From: Pleurotus djamor | Taxonomy: Eukaryota > Basidiomycota > Agaricomycetes > Agaricales > Pleurotaceae | Assembly (NCBI GenBank): GCA_029747585.1 | Contig: JAPEVF010000934.1 | Span: 1 to 17,367, forward strand | Direction: 5' to 3' | Length of the DNA: 17,367 nucleotides | In this document: positions 9,449-17,367 of the stretch, piece by piece | How positions within the stretch are numbered: position 1 is the first letter of the stretch | Layout: every line of letters begins with the position of its first letter | Translations under genes and position numbers: made by a program | Notes under the pieces: model-generated | Told to the model about the DNA's origin: nothing | Database searches by the model: none | What the model saw: only the letters and a program-made list of their open reading frames with translations

Positions 9449-10985
9449 ATGTTGAAAGCGACGATAGTTCGTTCTTTGGTGCTCTTTATTACTCCTTTCC
9501 TGTGGGCACAGTGCTGTCGAGCAGACCATTCAATGAACAACCAGTGCGAAACGCTGACGGTGCGGAAGGAATGGCGCACCCTTTCCAAGGAGCAGAGAAC
9601 TAAGTGGATTTCGAGTATAAAGGTACGTTTTGGCTTTTTACTTCAATGCTAGTAACGCTTTTGACTAGTCTGCCTAGTGTCTACACAACATTCGTCATCA
9701 ACGACTTTCTCTCGCACACCAGGGGTCGTTTCTGACCGATGTGCATCCTTCACTGTTCGACGATTTCTCGTATGCTCATGCAGAAATGGATAAATCTGCC
9801 CATGTCACTCCCTACTTTCTACCTTGGCGTATGTCGCTACATTCAGGTCACTATTTCTATACACTAACTTGTTTCTTTAGATCGTTGGTTCGTATCTACT
9901 CAAAGTGAGTTCCCCTCGCCTGACGACCATGTATTAGGATACTCTGGATGTTCGAGATGCGCCTTCGAGATACCTGTGGCTACACTGGGCCAATGCCGTA
10001 TGTCTTTGCCTCACATTCTACCTTTCCCCGCAAATTGACCCGTCGCAGATATTGGGACTGGTCACTCGATACAGCCGACCTATTGCAAGCACCTGTATTT
10101 GATCCGGACCCTGAGTATGGTCTGGGGGGAAGCGGGGACTGTGACTCGACGCCTGCCTCCGATTGCAACGTCCAAGACGGGGCGCTTTCACTGGCCAGCC
10201 AAACGCCAGTCATGCTGTCTTTCCCCGTACCCCATATACTTCGGCGCAATCTCTCTTTGTACGATTGGCAGCACGGCCGTTTCGAGCATCCCCGAAATGT
10301 CACTTTGACAAGGTTTCAAGTACATCATATCCAGAAGCAGACAACGCCTGGGGACTACTTCATGTTCCAACACCTCATGACGAAGATACACAACCAAGTC
10401 CACAATTTTGTCGGGGGTGATTTGATGGGACAATGTCCGAAAGAAATGGAAACTAATGACTGCGGCAGCTTTACTTCCAATGGTCCGTCGTTGATCTCTT
10501 TCGAGCATACGACCTCCTTTCACTCAATCACAATGACAATGTGTAGATCCACTTTTCTGGTTGCACCACGGTCAAGTCGATCGTATATGGGTCAATGTGT
10601 GTATGGTCCGACCGTCTGCATCGAGTTGGCCGCTAATTTGTCATCTCCAGTGGCAAAACATGCACCCAGATAACTTCCAAGTGCGTTATATCTTTGTCTT
10701 GACAATGCTAGGGCGACCCTTTGAGCTGTTTCTCTCAGGCCTTCGGTGGATGGCCACTTCACCCAGAATCCCACCCGAATTCTACCAATTGGAAAGACTA
10801 CACGCCTGATGTGTCGGCTGAGCATCTTCTGAAGTTTGACCGCCTATCAGCTTCTATACCTGTATCTGCCGTTGCGTATAATGCTCCTTTTGATCTGCCC
10901 GCCAGCTCACATCCTCTGACAGGTTTTCAACACTACCGCACCACCATTCTGCTACGTATACGACGATGCGTATGCACGGCTATAG
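9449..10985 (+). CDS. Secreted tyrosinase (type-3 copper), 363 aa
   Basis: Copper mono-oxygenase/catechol oxidase expected to oxidise phenols to quinones, as in melanin formation. Nine exons: 9449-9622, 9678-9828, 9881-9887, 9938-9997, 10049-10482, 10547-10596, 10651-10680, 10739-10861 and 10923-10985 (1092 nt). Residues 1 to about 25 form a signal peptide. CuA ligands are H92 (SYAHAEMD), H100 and H109 (FLPWHRW). CuB ligands are H245 and H249 (KIHNQVHNF) and one of H282/H283 in DPLFWLHHGQVDRIW. The linking CGYTGPMPYWDWSLD segment is typical. The protein ends FCYVYDDAYARL, so it is a short form without a large C-terminal shielding domain. Exon 3 is only 7 nt (ATCGTTG) and carries the rest of H109, R110 and part of W111. 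The last intron (10862-10922) was chosen because reading through it loses the FCYVYDD end; a longer alternative ending at 11173 is less likely. Confidence 0.9.
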
Positions 10986-11144
10986 ACAGAGAGACGCGAA
11001 GGACCTATCCAATCATCATAACACATGTACTTTTTAGTCTGCTTACAACTTATCTTTATTTTGAAATTGATGGCGCGCAGCGTCGGGCTTCCCAAGACAG
11101 GCAATTTGATGTCGGTCCCGACGTTTCCCGACTCATCCCGCCCT

Positions 11145-11275
11145 CACGTGGTGATCGGGTGGCGCGACCATGAGTCATTTCGCGATTTCACAAAACTATA
11201 AAAGCCCCGACGCGCCCCTAACGCGTCTTGTTTCCTTTCCACGTCCTGCCACTCGCGACAACCCCCACAACGCGT
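11145..11275 (+). promoter_or_regulatory. Compact promoter of the coiled-coil gene
   Basis: Several classical sites lie within 130 bp before the ATG at 11283: an E-box CACGTG (11145-11150), an AP-1/Gcn4-type TGAGTCA (11171-11177), a TATAAAA (11197-11203) and two ACGCGT sequences (11221-11226, 11270-11275). ACGCGT is the MBF-bound MCB element of G1/S genes in yeasts. Here both copies lie downstream of the TATA box, so they may be in the leader. The remaining 10986-11144 holds nothing recognised. Confidence 0.5.
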
Positions 11276-11282
11276 CCGAAAC

Positions 11283-14037
11283 ATGGTTTCCGTTAGGACC
11301 AAGAAGAATAAGGCTCAAAAGCTCACTTACGCGCAACGAGTCATCGGTGCTGTCGACCATCTGCAGAAGGAACATCGCACTAAACAGGCGCTGCACTTGG
11401 CTAGTATTCGCGCACAAGTTAGGAAGATTGCCGACGCGCGTAACGAGAAGCTCGGTCCTCAGTGGGCTCAGCACGTTAACAAGGCCGTGAGCAAGCTTGA
11501 GGAAGATGGTGTGCTCCACAGGGCGCAGGACGGTTATGTCATGGTCACCGATGATGGCAAGAAGTCGATCACGTCGGCGCGACGCTCAATTCCTCACACC
11601 CAATCCACCGAAGACGTCGTCTGGCAATATATCTCGCATAACCCTCCTTCTGCGTCCGTTGGCCCTCAACAAACCACACCGAGAGCTGCGACCAAGCGCA
11701 ACCGCAGCTCCATTTCTCCACGAAAACGTGCTCGTATTTCTTCAATATCTACTCATGGCCTTCACAACTACGATCAGCAGGATGATGATATGTCTATCCC
11801 ATCATCTCCTGTTCGTCCCCCTGGAGGGCGACGCAAGTCTGTTCGCATCTCTATGCCTGGTGTGTCCATTTTCATTTGCGCATGATTTCACGTGTTAACA
11901 CTGAGCAAAGGTTCATCTCAACCTCTCGCGTACACCGACGAACCAGAAGATGAAGATGAGGATCCCGCTCACTTGATTATTCCCATTCCTGGGGTCCCTT
12001 CCACGTCCTCTAAGGTAGTATCGCGCCTCACCAAGCCTGAGTTGCAAAAAGCGGTACTTCATCTACACCGATTATCACTGGGTATCCCAAGTCAAAATCC
12101 AGGCTCACCCAGTCGTGATGAAATCGACGACGACGCTAGTCATGCTGACGCTGATGGAGACTCTGACACGCCCGACCGTCCGATGTCTCCCCTTACTGAT
12201 ATCGATTCACCACCCGGGTCTCCTCGAAGTGAATTTCCTCCGCCACTTCCAGACAACAATGGTACGGATGGCATTCGTACACGTCCATCCTCTCCTATCC
12301 CGATTCCGACTACCACTGTCCACCTCCCATCACCGTCAGTGTCACCTGCTAATGACGCCAATGGCGATGCTGTTGGTCCCTCACCTCAGCCTATAACCCG
12401 TACGCTCTCTGGCTCCCTCATCTCTCCATTCTCCCATCAACCAACCCCTATTCCCTCCTTACCACCTTCTCCTACATCCCACCCGCCTTCCTTGCCCAGC
12501 TTGTCAAGCACAAAGCATGACGATCGCGACACAGAAATAGCGAAACTCAAAGCTGCCTTGTCTGAGCTTGCTTCTGAGAAGGAGGTGGCCGACGGAGCTC
12601 TCGAGTCTGCGCGCACTCTTTCAGCTGAGAAGGTCCAGATACTCGAAGCTCGTCTCGTCCAGCTTCGTGGCGAATTCGACCTGACTTCAAAGCAGCTTAA
12701 AGAGTCGGAGCAAAAGATCCTGGAGCTCAATGGCTCTATCGACAGTCTTCAAGAGGCGAACTCGCGAACCGACGCTCTGAATGAAGAACTGCTGAAGGAG
12801 CGAGACGGCTTGAGTACGCAACTGAAGAAGGTCTCGTCCGAAACTGGCACAATGGACTCTGAAGTCGCCAAGCTTAAGGAAGCTCTCGACCAGAAGGATA
12901 AGCAACTCAAGTCTGTTCGTAACGAGCATTCAACCTTGATTTCTCAGCTCTTCGAGACCAAGCAGGAGCTCGGTGAAGCTTCGATCGCAAAGGGCGACCT
13001 AGAGGCTCAAGTCAACGAGCTCCTTCAACTCAAGTCCCAGCTCAGCTCTTCGCTCGAGGAGCTCGCTGCAGAAGGATCAGCTCTAACCGCTGCCAATAAC
13101 GAGCTACAAACGGCGAAAGCTGACCTCTCAGCTCGCCTGGAGGCAGCCAACTTAGCTCTGATGCAGCGTTCAGAAGAGTTATCTCACCGCAGCAACGACG
13201 TGGAAACTCTTCAAGAACAACTTACCAACCTCCGCACCCAGCTTGAAGAGTCGCAAGCTTTGGCTACATTACGCGAAACGCAATTGGGCGATCTACGTCA
13301 CCGGGTGGAAGAGGGTCAGAAGCAGTTAGAGAAGACTGCGACTGACCTTACGGAGGCTCAAAGCGAGCTTACTCAAAAGACCATCGATGTCAATGCCCTC
13401 AATGTCTCCATCGTTAGCCTGGAAGGCAGAATAACCGAATTGGAAGTGGAGTTGGCTGCTCGTAGTACCGAGCTAGTCGTAGCCTTGGAAAATATTGCCT
13501 CTAGCGACAACGAAGTCAAGCGTCTCCAGGACGAGGCAGCCATTTCTGCTACCACGATTGCTACCCTTCAAACCAACATACAGTCACTGCAGGACGATCT
13601 TGAAGAAGCTGCCACTGAATCTCAGCGCAAGTCGAAAGAAGCGATGCATCTACAAAGCGAGCTGGATCGGGTCAACAAAGACCTCAGCGACACTAGTGCT
13701 ACCCTTGCTTCGACCCAATCAACGCTCTCTTCAACCCAGAGCGAACTAGAGACTTCAAAGGTCCAATTGACCTTACTGAACGGCGAAGTCGCGACAAGTC
13801 GCGCTACTCGCAAGCAGGATGCGAAGACCATTTCAGAGCTGAAGCGGCTTCTCAGAACAACCCGCGAAACTCAAAATCAAGTGTGGGAGGAGGCCTTAGC
13901 AGAGGTACTTTTGATCTCTTCCATACTGTCGACGCTGAGCTAACGAGATGAATGAACAGGCCGACAATCTCGCAGGTGTTCCACCTTTGGCGTCGCTCGG
14001 TGCTTCCTCGACGTCCAACCCCACCATTGCGTCCTGA
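11283..14037 (+). CDS. Long coiled-coil protein with winged-helix-like N-terminus, 882 aa
   Basis: Exons are 11283-11859, 11911-13904 and 13960-14037 (2649 nt); introns are 51 and 55 nt. Residues about 12-95 form a helical, basic segment (LTYAQRVIGAVDHLQKEH, VNKAVSKLEEDGVLHRAQDG, TDDGKKSI) whose helix/turn/strand pattern resembles a winged-helix DNA-binding fold. A basic stretch around residue 140 (RNRSSISPRKRAR) looks like a nuclear localisation signal. Then come an acidic patch, a short helix near residue 231 (LTKPELQKAVLHLHRL), a Pro/Ser-rich disordered region to about 395, and an almost unbroken coiled coil at about 399-855 with heptads of Leu and charged residues. The tail is short and Ser/Thr-rich. 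No named family was recognised. A nuclear structural or chromatin-linked role is an inference from domain order alone. Confidence 0.88.
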
Positions 14038-14247
14038 TTTACCCAAAGTATAGCCTTGTATCTTCAGTGTAAATTATCTCCCTTCATTTAAATCATAAGT
14101 ATACTCCTATGGTTATAGATTCAGATGTATCCTTTAGTAGGTAACATATTCAATTATATTCCAAGTTACTTATATGATCGTGATGACGATTGTCATTGTC
14201 TCATCAATGGGCCTACGAAGGGAGTGACGCTTTAGTGACGGGTACGT
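14038..14247. other. Intergenic, AT-rich 3' flank
   Basis: This holds the probable 3' untranslated region of the coiled-coil gene and spacer before the second metallothionein promoter. No open frame or recognisable element was seen in it. Confidence 0.5.
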
Positions 14248-14336
14248 TCATGTCACTTAGTGGAGCCCATATCGTCCACACACTCCAGTGGCCATGACTT
14301 CTGTCCTCCCTTGGCGTATATAAGCGCATTGGAATC
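14248..14336 (+). promoter_or_regulatory. Promoter of second metallothionein
   Basis: TATATAA lies at 14317-14323, 78 nt before the ATG. The 26-nt block 14311-14336 around it (TTGG...TATA...TTGGAATC) matches 1133..1108 on the minus strand at 21 of 26 positions. TCATGTCAC at 14248-14256 is shared with 1207..1199. Such conservation outside coding sequence between diverged paralogues suggests retained common regulation, probably by metal. Confidence 0.7.
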
Positions 14337-14401
14337 CAGACAAGTCGTCCCCAGCTCCCAACTGCCTAAACCCTCAAAACAACAGCACCAACACCTTACT
14401 A

Positions 14402-14712
14402 ATGGCTACAGACTGCACTTGTCAAAGCAACTGCGGGTGCCGTTCTTCTCATTTTCCGGTGTACTCCCTTAGACTCATCACCGTACTTTCTCTTCTTTTT
14501 GCAGCGCATGTGGACCGTCAGGAACAGGATGTGCTTGCCCCAGCGGCAAGTGCAACTGCAACCAGTGTGTCAACAAAGCGCATTCCTCCAAGGTTTGCTG
14601 CTTCGTTCCTGCAATGGATATGGTATTTGACTCCGAGCCCTTTTAGTGTTCTTGCAAAGGCAAGACCGAAGGTTGCTCCTGCGGTGATAATGCAGGTTGT
14701 CAGTGCGCCTGA
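14402..14712 (+). CDS. Metallothionein paralogue, 62 aa, three exons
   Basis: Exons are 14402-14436, 14505-14592 and 14647-14712, with introns of 68 and 54 nt. Intron positions and phases are the same as in the gene at 732-1034, and the splice after TGCGG uses a GTGCCG donor at the matching place. The protein starts MATDCTCQSNCGACG and ends GCSCGDNAGCQCA. It differs from the other copy at 10 of 62 positions (3, 12, 31, 34, 37, 45, 47, 48, 49, 55) while keeping all 15 cysteines. Changes around 45-49 replace Ser/Asn/Gln with Lys/Lys/Glu, giving a more charged C-terminal half that might tune metal choice. Reading straight through the introns gives a longer false frame. It faces the F-box gene tail to tail, 180 bp away. 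Confidence 0.92.
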
Positions 14713-14892
14713 TTGGGCGTTGTCTGCAGAGTTTATTCTTTTGCGTTTTCAATACATTTCGTCGCCGTATGTACCCTAGGTACCATCGTAACCAGTATTG
14801 GTACTATCTCTGACAATGATATATTTGACGATCTCGGTCCTGCTTCCCCTGATAGTCCAAAGTGAGCATGCGGGTTTCTTTTGACTCGCTCG

Positions 14893-16509
14893 TCATACAA
14901 AGTCGATTATACGCAATGAACGCAAGGCCGAAAATTGACCGCTTGTGACTTGACCCATACGACCGCTGCTCTCGTCGTAGGATAACGAAGAGATACCCTG
15001 ACTTGAGAGAAGGGATGGCAGCGCCGTGACGGCAACCTTGGGTCCTGGGGTTGTATGAGAGAAAACATACAGTGTCTCTTTGCCATCTTGCTTATCTTTG
15101 AAAAACCCTCGCTCCCCAAAGTTGCAGAATTTTGACGACGGACTGAAATAGTCGCAAGCATGCTCCAGCGGACGAAGAGGAGTCCTTGTCTGTATGGTAC
15201 GTCCGATGTGGAAGGATATGGAGTACGCGCTGCGTCCGCCAAATTCGGCTTGAGACACCCATAAATTGTCTGCAAAATCCAAGGACACCTGATTAGGAGC
15301 AATGCTGAAGCCCTCTGCTAGCTTCGATAGATCGCAAAGGGGAGAGGTATAACAATCCCTCAATGGCAGCTCCAAGCGCTCTATAGGGGGATCATCGGAT
15401 GAAAATCCCTGAGTTTGAACTGTAGGTTGCAAAGTGCTGACGACGTCGCTGGGTAGGGAGTAGACTCGCAGCATTTGTTCTGGAGTGCCGTCACGCTCAA
15501 AATGCCCCGATATCAACGCGACGTAACTAAGATCGTGTGCAATGCGAGGAACCACGCATTTCACATTCTGGGCAAAAAGGGGAGTCAATGAAGCTCCAAG
15601 AGGCTATGAAATCATGAGTACCTCGAATTCTGGTAGCGGCACGCAAAAGCGACGTCGAGTGATCGTGTTGACCAAGCAAAGAGTCGAAGGAGTACAATAG
15701 TAAGTGATCATGTGTTGAGTAACGGACACGCCAGCCGACCAGTCAAAGACATCTTGAATAGTGAATAGTTCCTTCATTGTCCACATGTCGTGGAAAGTTC
15801 GTTCAGAGCCTCGAAGAGAGTATACTTCTATTCTAGTTAGACGAGAAAATCAGGAAGGTTGCAAGAGAGTCAATCAAAGGTACTTACGCTCCCTGATCAA
15901 CTGAGTAGCTGGCCAGCAAGAGCTCCTTCCCGCCCTTCTGCCAGGCCGCGTGGAAGTGGAGTTTTCTACCAGCGGCGGTACTAGGTCGAACTGAACCGAC
16001 TACGAGTCGACTCGGAATGTGGCGTAACTCAAACAACATGTCGTCTGAGCGACGATGTTGACCAAGTGTGAGAACCCATTCCGAAGAAAGTAGCATCGCA
16101 TCGACTACTTCATAGATTGGGCTGTGCCACATGACTACAAGAGGGCCGAGAGAAAACGTAGATCTTGGGAGGGATTCAGCGCGACTGCTCCACTTTTCCC
16201 TAAGCTTTGCTTCGGTGACGAACAATTTCCGCAGCTCGCTCCCTTTATAGTCTCGAATATTCTTCCCTACAGAGATGTTCAGCGGAACATGTGTAGAGAC
16301 ACGAAGACATAGAGAGTAGTCGTCGAAGCAAAGTCGACGCAGGCCGCGACAGGTCTGGATTGGCACACGATAAGCACTCAACTTGAGCATCAACTTTTTG
16401 GGTCTCCAGAAGGGCAGAAACATACACAATCCAGCGCAATGAGTTCTCTCGAAGTCAGAAACGGGATAATCTCAGCGAGCACATCGGGGGGCAAGTCTAA
16501 GAAGTTCAT
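14893..16509 (-). CDS. F-box protein, 478 aa
   Basis: Probable substrate-recognition subunit of an SCF ubiquitin ligase, or one of the many fungal F-box proteins of unknown target. Exons on the minus strand are 16509..16426, 16354..15888, 15832..15622 and 15567..14893 (1437 nt); introns are 71, 55 and 54 nt. The F-box lies at the extreme N-terminus: MNFLDLPPDVLAEIIPFL, then SRELIALD, then CTCRGLRRL after intron 1. The rest has beta-rich, WD-like segments without a clear repeat consensus (LLLASYSVDQGAIEVYSL, LSYVALISGHFERDG, LRVYSLPSD), as in many basidiomycete F-box proteins. The ATG at 16509 is chosen because the upstream frame lacks another ATG. The acceptor of intron 1 could lie earlier (after 16382), which would add residues. 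No specific target can be named. Confidence 0.85.
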
Positions 16510-16702
16510 CGAATTGAGGAGAGAGGACTTCAACTCGAAGTCAGGGTTCAAAAGGCGGTGTGCCCATATTTGGACATTCCTCCAGACTCGATCATTCTTT
16601 GTTTCTTTGTTACCATACTGACAACCATGCAAGCAGTCACCGACGTGTTACTTGCAGAGATATCTTGCACCACCGACATCTCTTTTGCATCATACAACAC
16701 CC
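16510..16702. promoter_or_regulatory. Divergent 193-bp promoter region
   Basis: This short gap separates the F-box gene (minus) from the membrane-protein gene (plus), so both 5' regions must share it. An upstream ATG at 16627-16629 opens a frame that overlaps the plus-strand start in a different frame; it would act as an overlapping upstream ORF if the transcript begins before it. No TATA box was recognised. Confidence 0.45.
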
Positions 16703-17367
16703 ATGACCTACGACGATCCTCACAAAAACGAAGAGTACACGCCTCTCACCTCCGCAACCGACGCAGACAGCGTCGAAGACAATCAATCCGACTCGGATCC
16801 CTCTTACTGGCGCAAAAACGAGCATAATCCAGTATACCTCTGGGCTGGTCTGATAGTCGCTATACTATCTGCCTTGAATGTCGTTTTGCTGCCCTTTTCG
16901 CTGCACGGAATCCTCCCTCTGTCGTCTAGCGATCTCGAAAGACTGCCTTACCAACGTCAACATGTTGGCCTTAGTCGCCTGAATGGACTCACAGAGACAC
17001 CTCAGCCTGAACCAGCCTTTTATCAATCGTGGCCTGACCAGATTACGAGGCTGAGCAAGAAGTATACCGAGACGGTATATGGAACTGGGTCGCAGATCGT
17101 CCTTTCTAGCAAGGTACTCATTCTTCCGTAGCCCACATCGATAAAAGACAAACTAATTTATAATGGTAGGATATCACACTCATGAAATTCCAAATCCCCT
17201 CGAAAGGTGGCAAACTCTGCGCCGTGGGATGGCATGCCTCTCCTGGAAACCACAACCACGACCACACCCTCATCACTCGCTCTCATCCTCACTCCGGGAA
17301 CATAATCATGGAGGGTGATCCTTCCAAAGTCGAAGTCTGGTCCATAATCACCGCCAACGCCTCCGAA
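16703..17367 (+). CDS. Single-pass membrane protein, 3' end outside window
   Basis: Exon 1 is 16703-17113, then an intron at 17114-17169 (56 nt), and exon 2 runs open to the window edge; 203 residues are visible. The N-terminus is acidic and polar (EYTPLTSATDADSVEDNQSD). A hydrophobic segment at residues about 43-66 (LWAGLIVAILSALNVVLLPF) should span a membrane, leaving a large C-terminal part with QHVGLSRL and a Trp-containing region. This layout recalls a basidiomycete membrane-protein group with a But2-like C-terminal domain, but the diagnostic end is missing. Residues around 159-178 are rich in histidine (HASPGNHNHDHTLITRSHPH). Function unknown. Confidence 0.8.

Noticed and set aside
10923..11173. 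Longer tyrosinase ending by reading through to the stop at 11171-11173
   Set aside because: The tail has no tyrosinase character and would run into the next promoter; splicing 10862-10922 gives the natural FCYVYDD end.
12115..13831. Several open frames on both strands inside the coiled-coil gene
   Set aside because: They are shadows of the 882-aa frame, produced by its repetitive Ser/Glu/Leu codons.
16558..16827. Plus-strand frame starting before the membrane-protein gene
   Set aside because: It overlaps the true coding frame out of phase and codes for a basic low-complexity peptide; at most its ATG at 16627 is an upstream ORF.

Overview
This window looks like nuclear DNA of a mushroom-forming basidiomycete (Agaricomycetes). 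Genes lie close together on both strands and are cut by many introns of about 45-70 nt with GT..AG ends. The protein families are typical of that group: small Cys-rich metallothioneins, a secreted tyrosinase, an F-box protein with a degenerate C-terminal region, and a full TRAPPC11. All exon models were built by hand from reading frame, splice signals and family motifs, and every complete model closes in frame. No rRNA, tRNA, CRISPR array or transposon was recognised.

Layout. 1-1034: a metallothionein gene on the minus strand (three exons, 62 aa) and, beside it, an exact 387-bp partial copy that has lost its promoter and start codon. 1035-1819: metallothionein promoter and a promoter-like stretch. 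1820-2749: a broken, 5'-truncated gene related to the stonustoxin/verrucotoxin-like (SNTX) family. 2996-7728: TRAPPC11, 18 exons and 1273 aa, a trafficking-complex subunit. 7769-9012 (minus): a secreted protein of a conserved fungal family (DUF6454-like), tail to tail with TRAPPC11. 9449-10985: a secreted short tyrosinase with nine exons, one only 7 nt long. 11283-14037: an 882-aa protein with a winged-helix-like N-terminus and a very long coiled coil. 14402-14712: a second three-exon metallothionein. 14893-16509 (minus): an F-box protein. 16703 to the window end: a single-pass membrane protein, cut by the window edge.

How the genes relate. The two intact metallothioneins are clear paralogues: 52 of 62 residues are identical, all 15 cysteines match, intron positions and phases match, and a promoter block is shared. 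They sit about 13 kb apart in opposite orientation, with a copper enzyme (tyrosinase) between them. This makes a loose copper-handling neighbourhood plausible, but TRAPPC11, the coiled-coil gene and the F-box gene are probably just neighbours. The most unusual points are the promoterless metallothionein duplicate that may be fused to a new reading frame, the 7-nt microexon carrying a copper-ligand histidine, and the decaying toxin-family gene.
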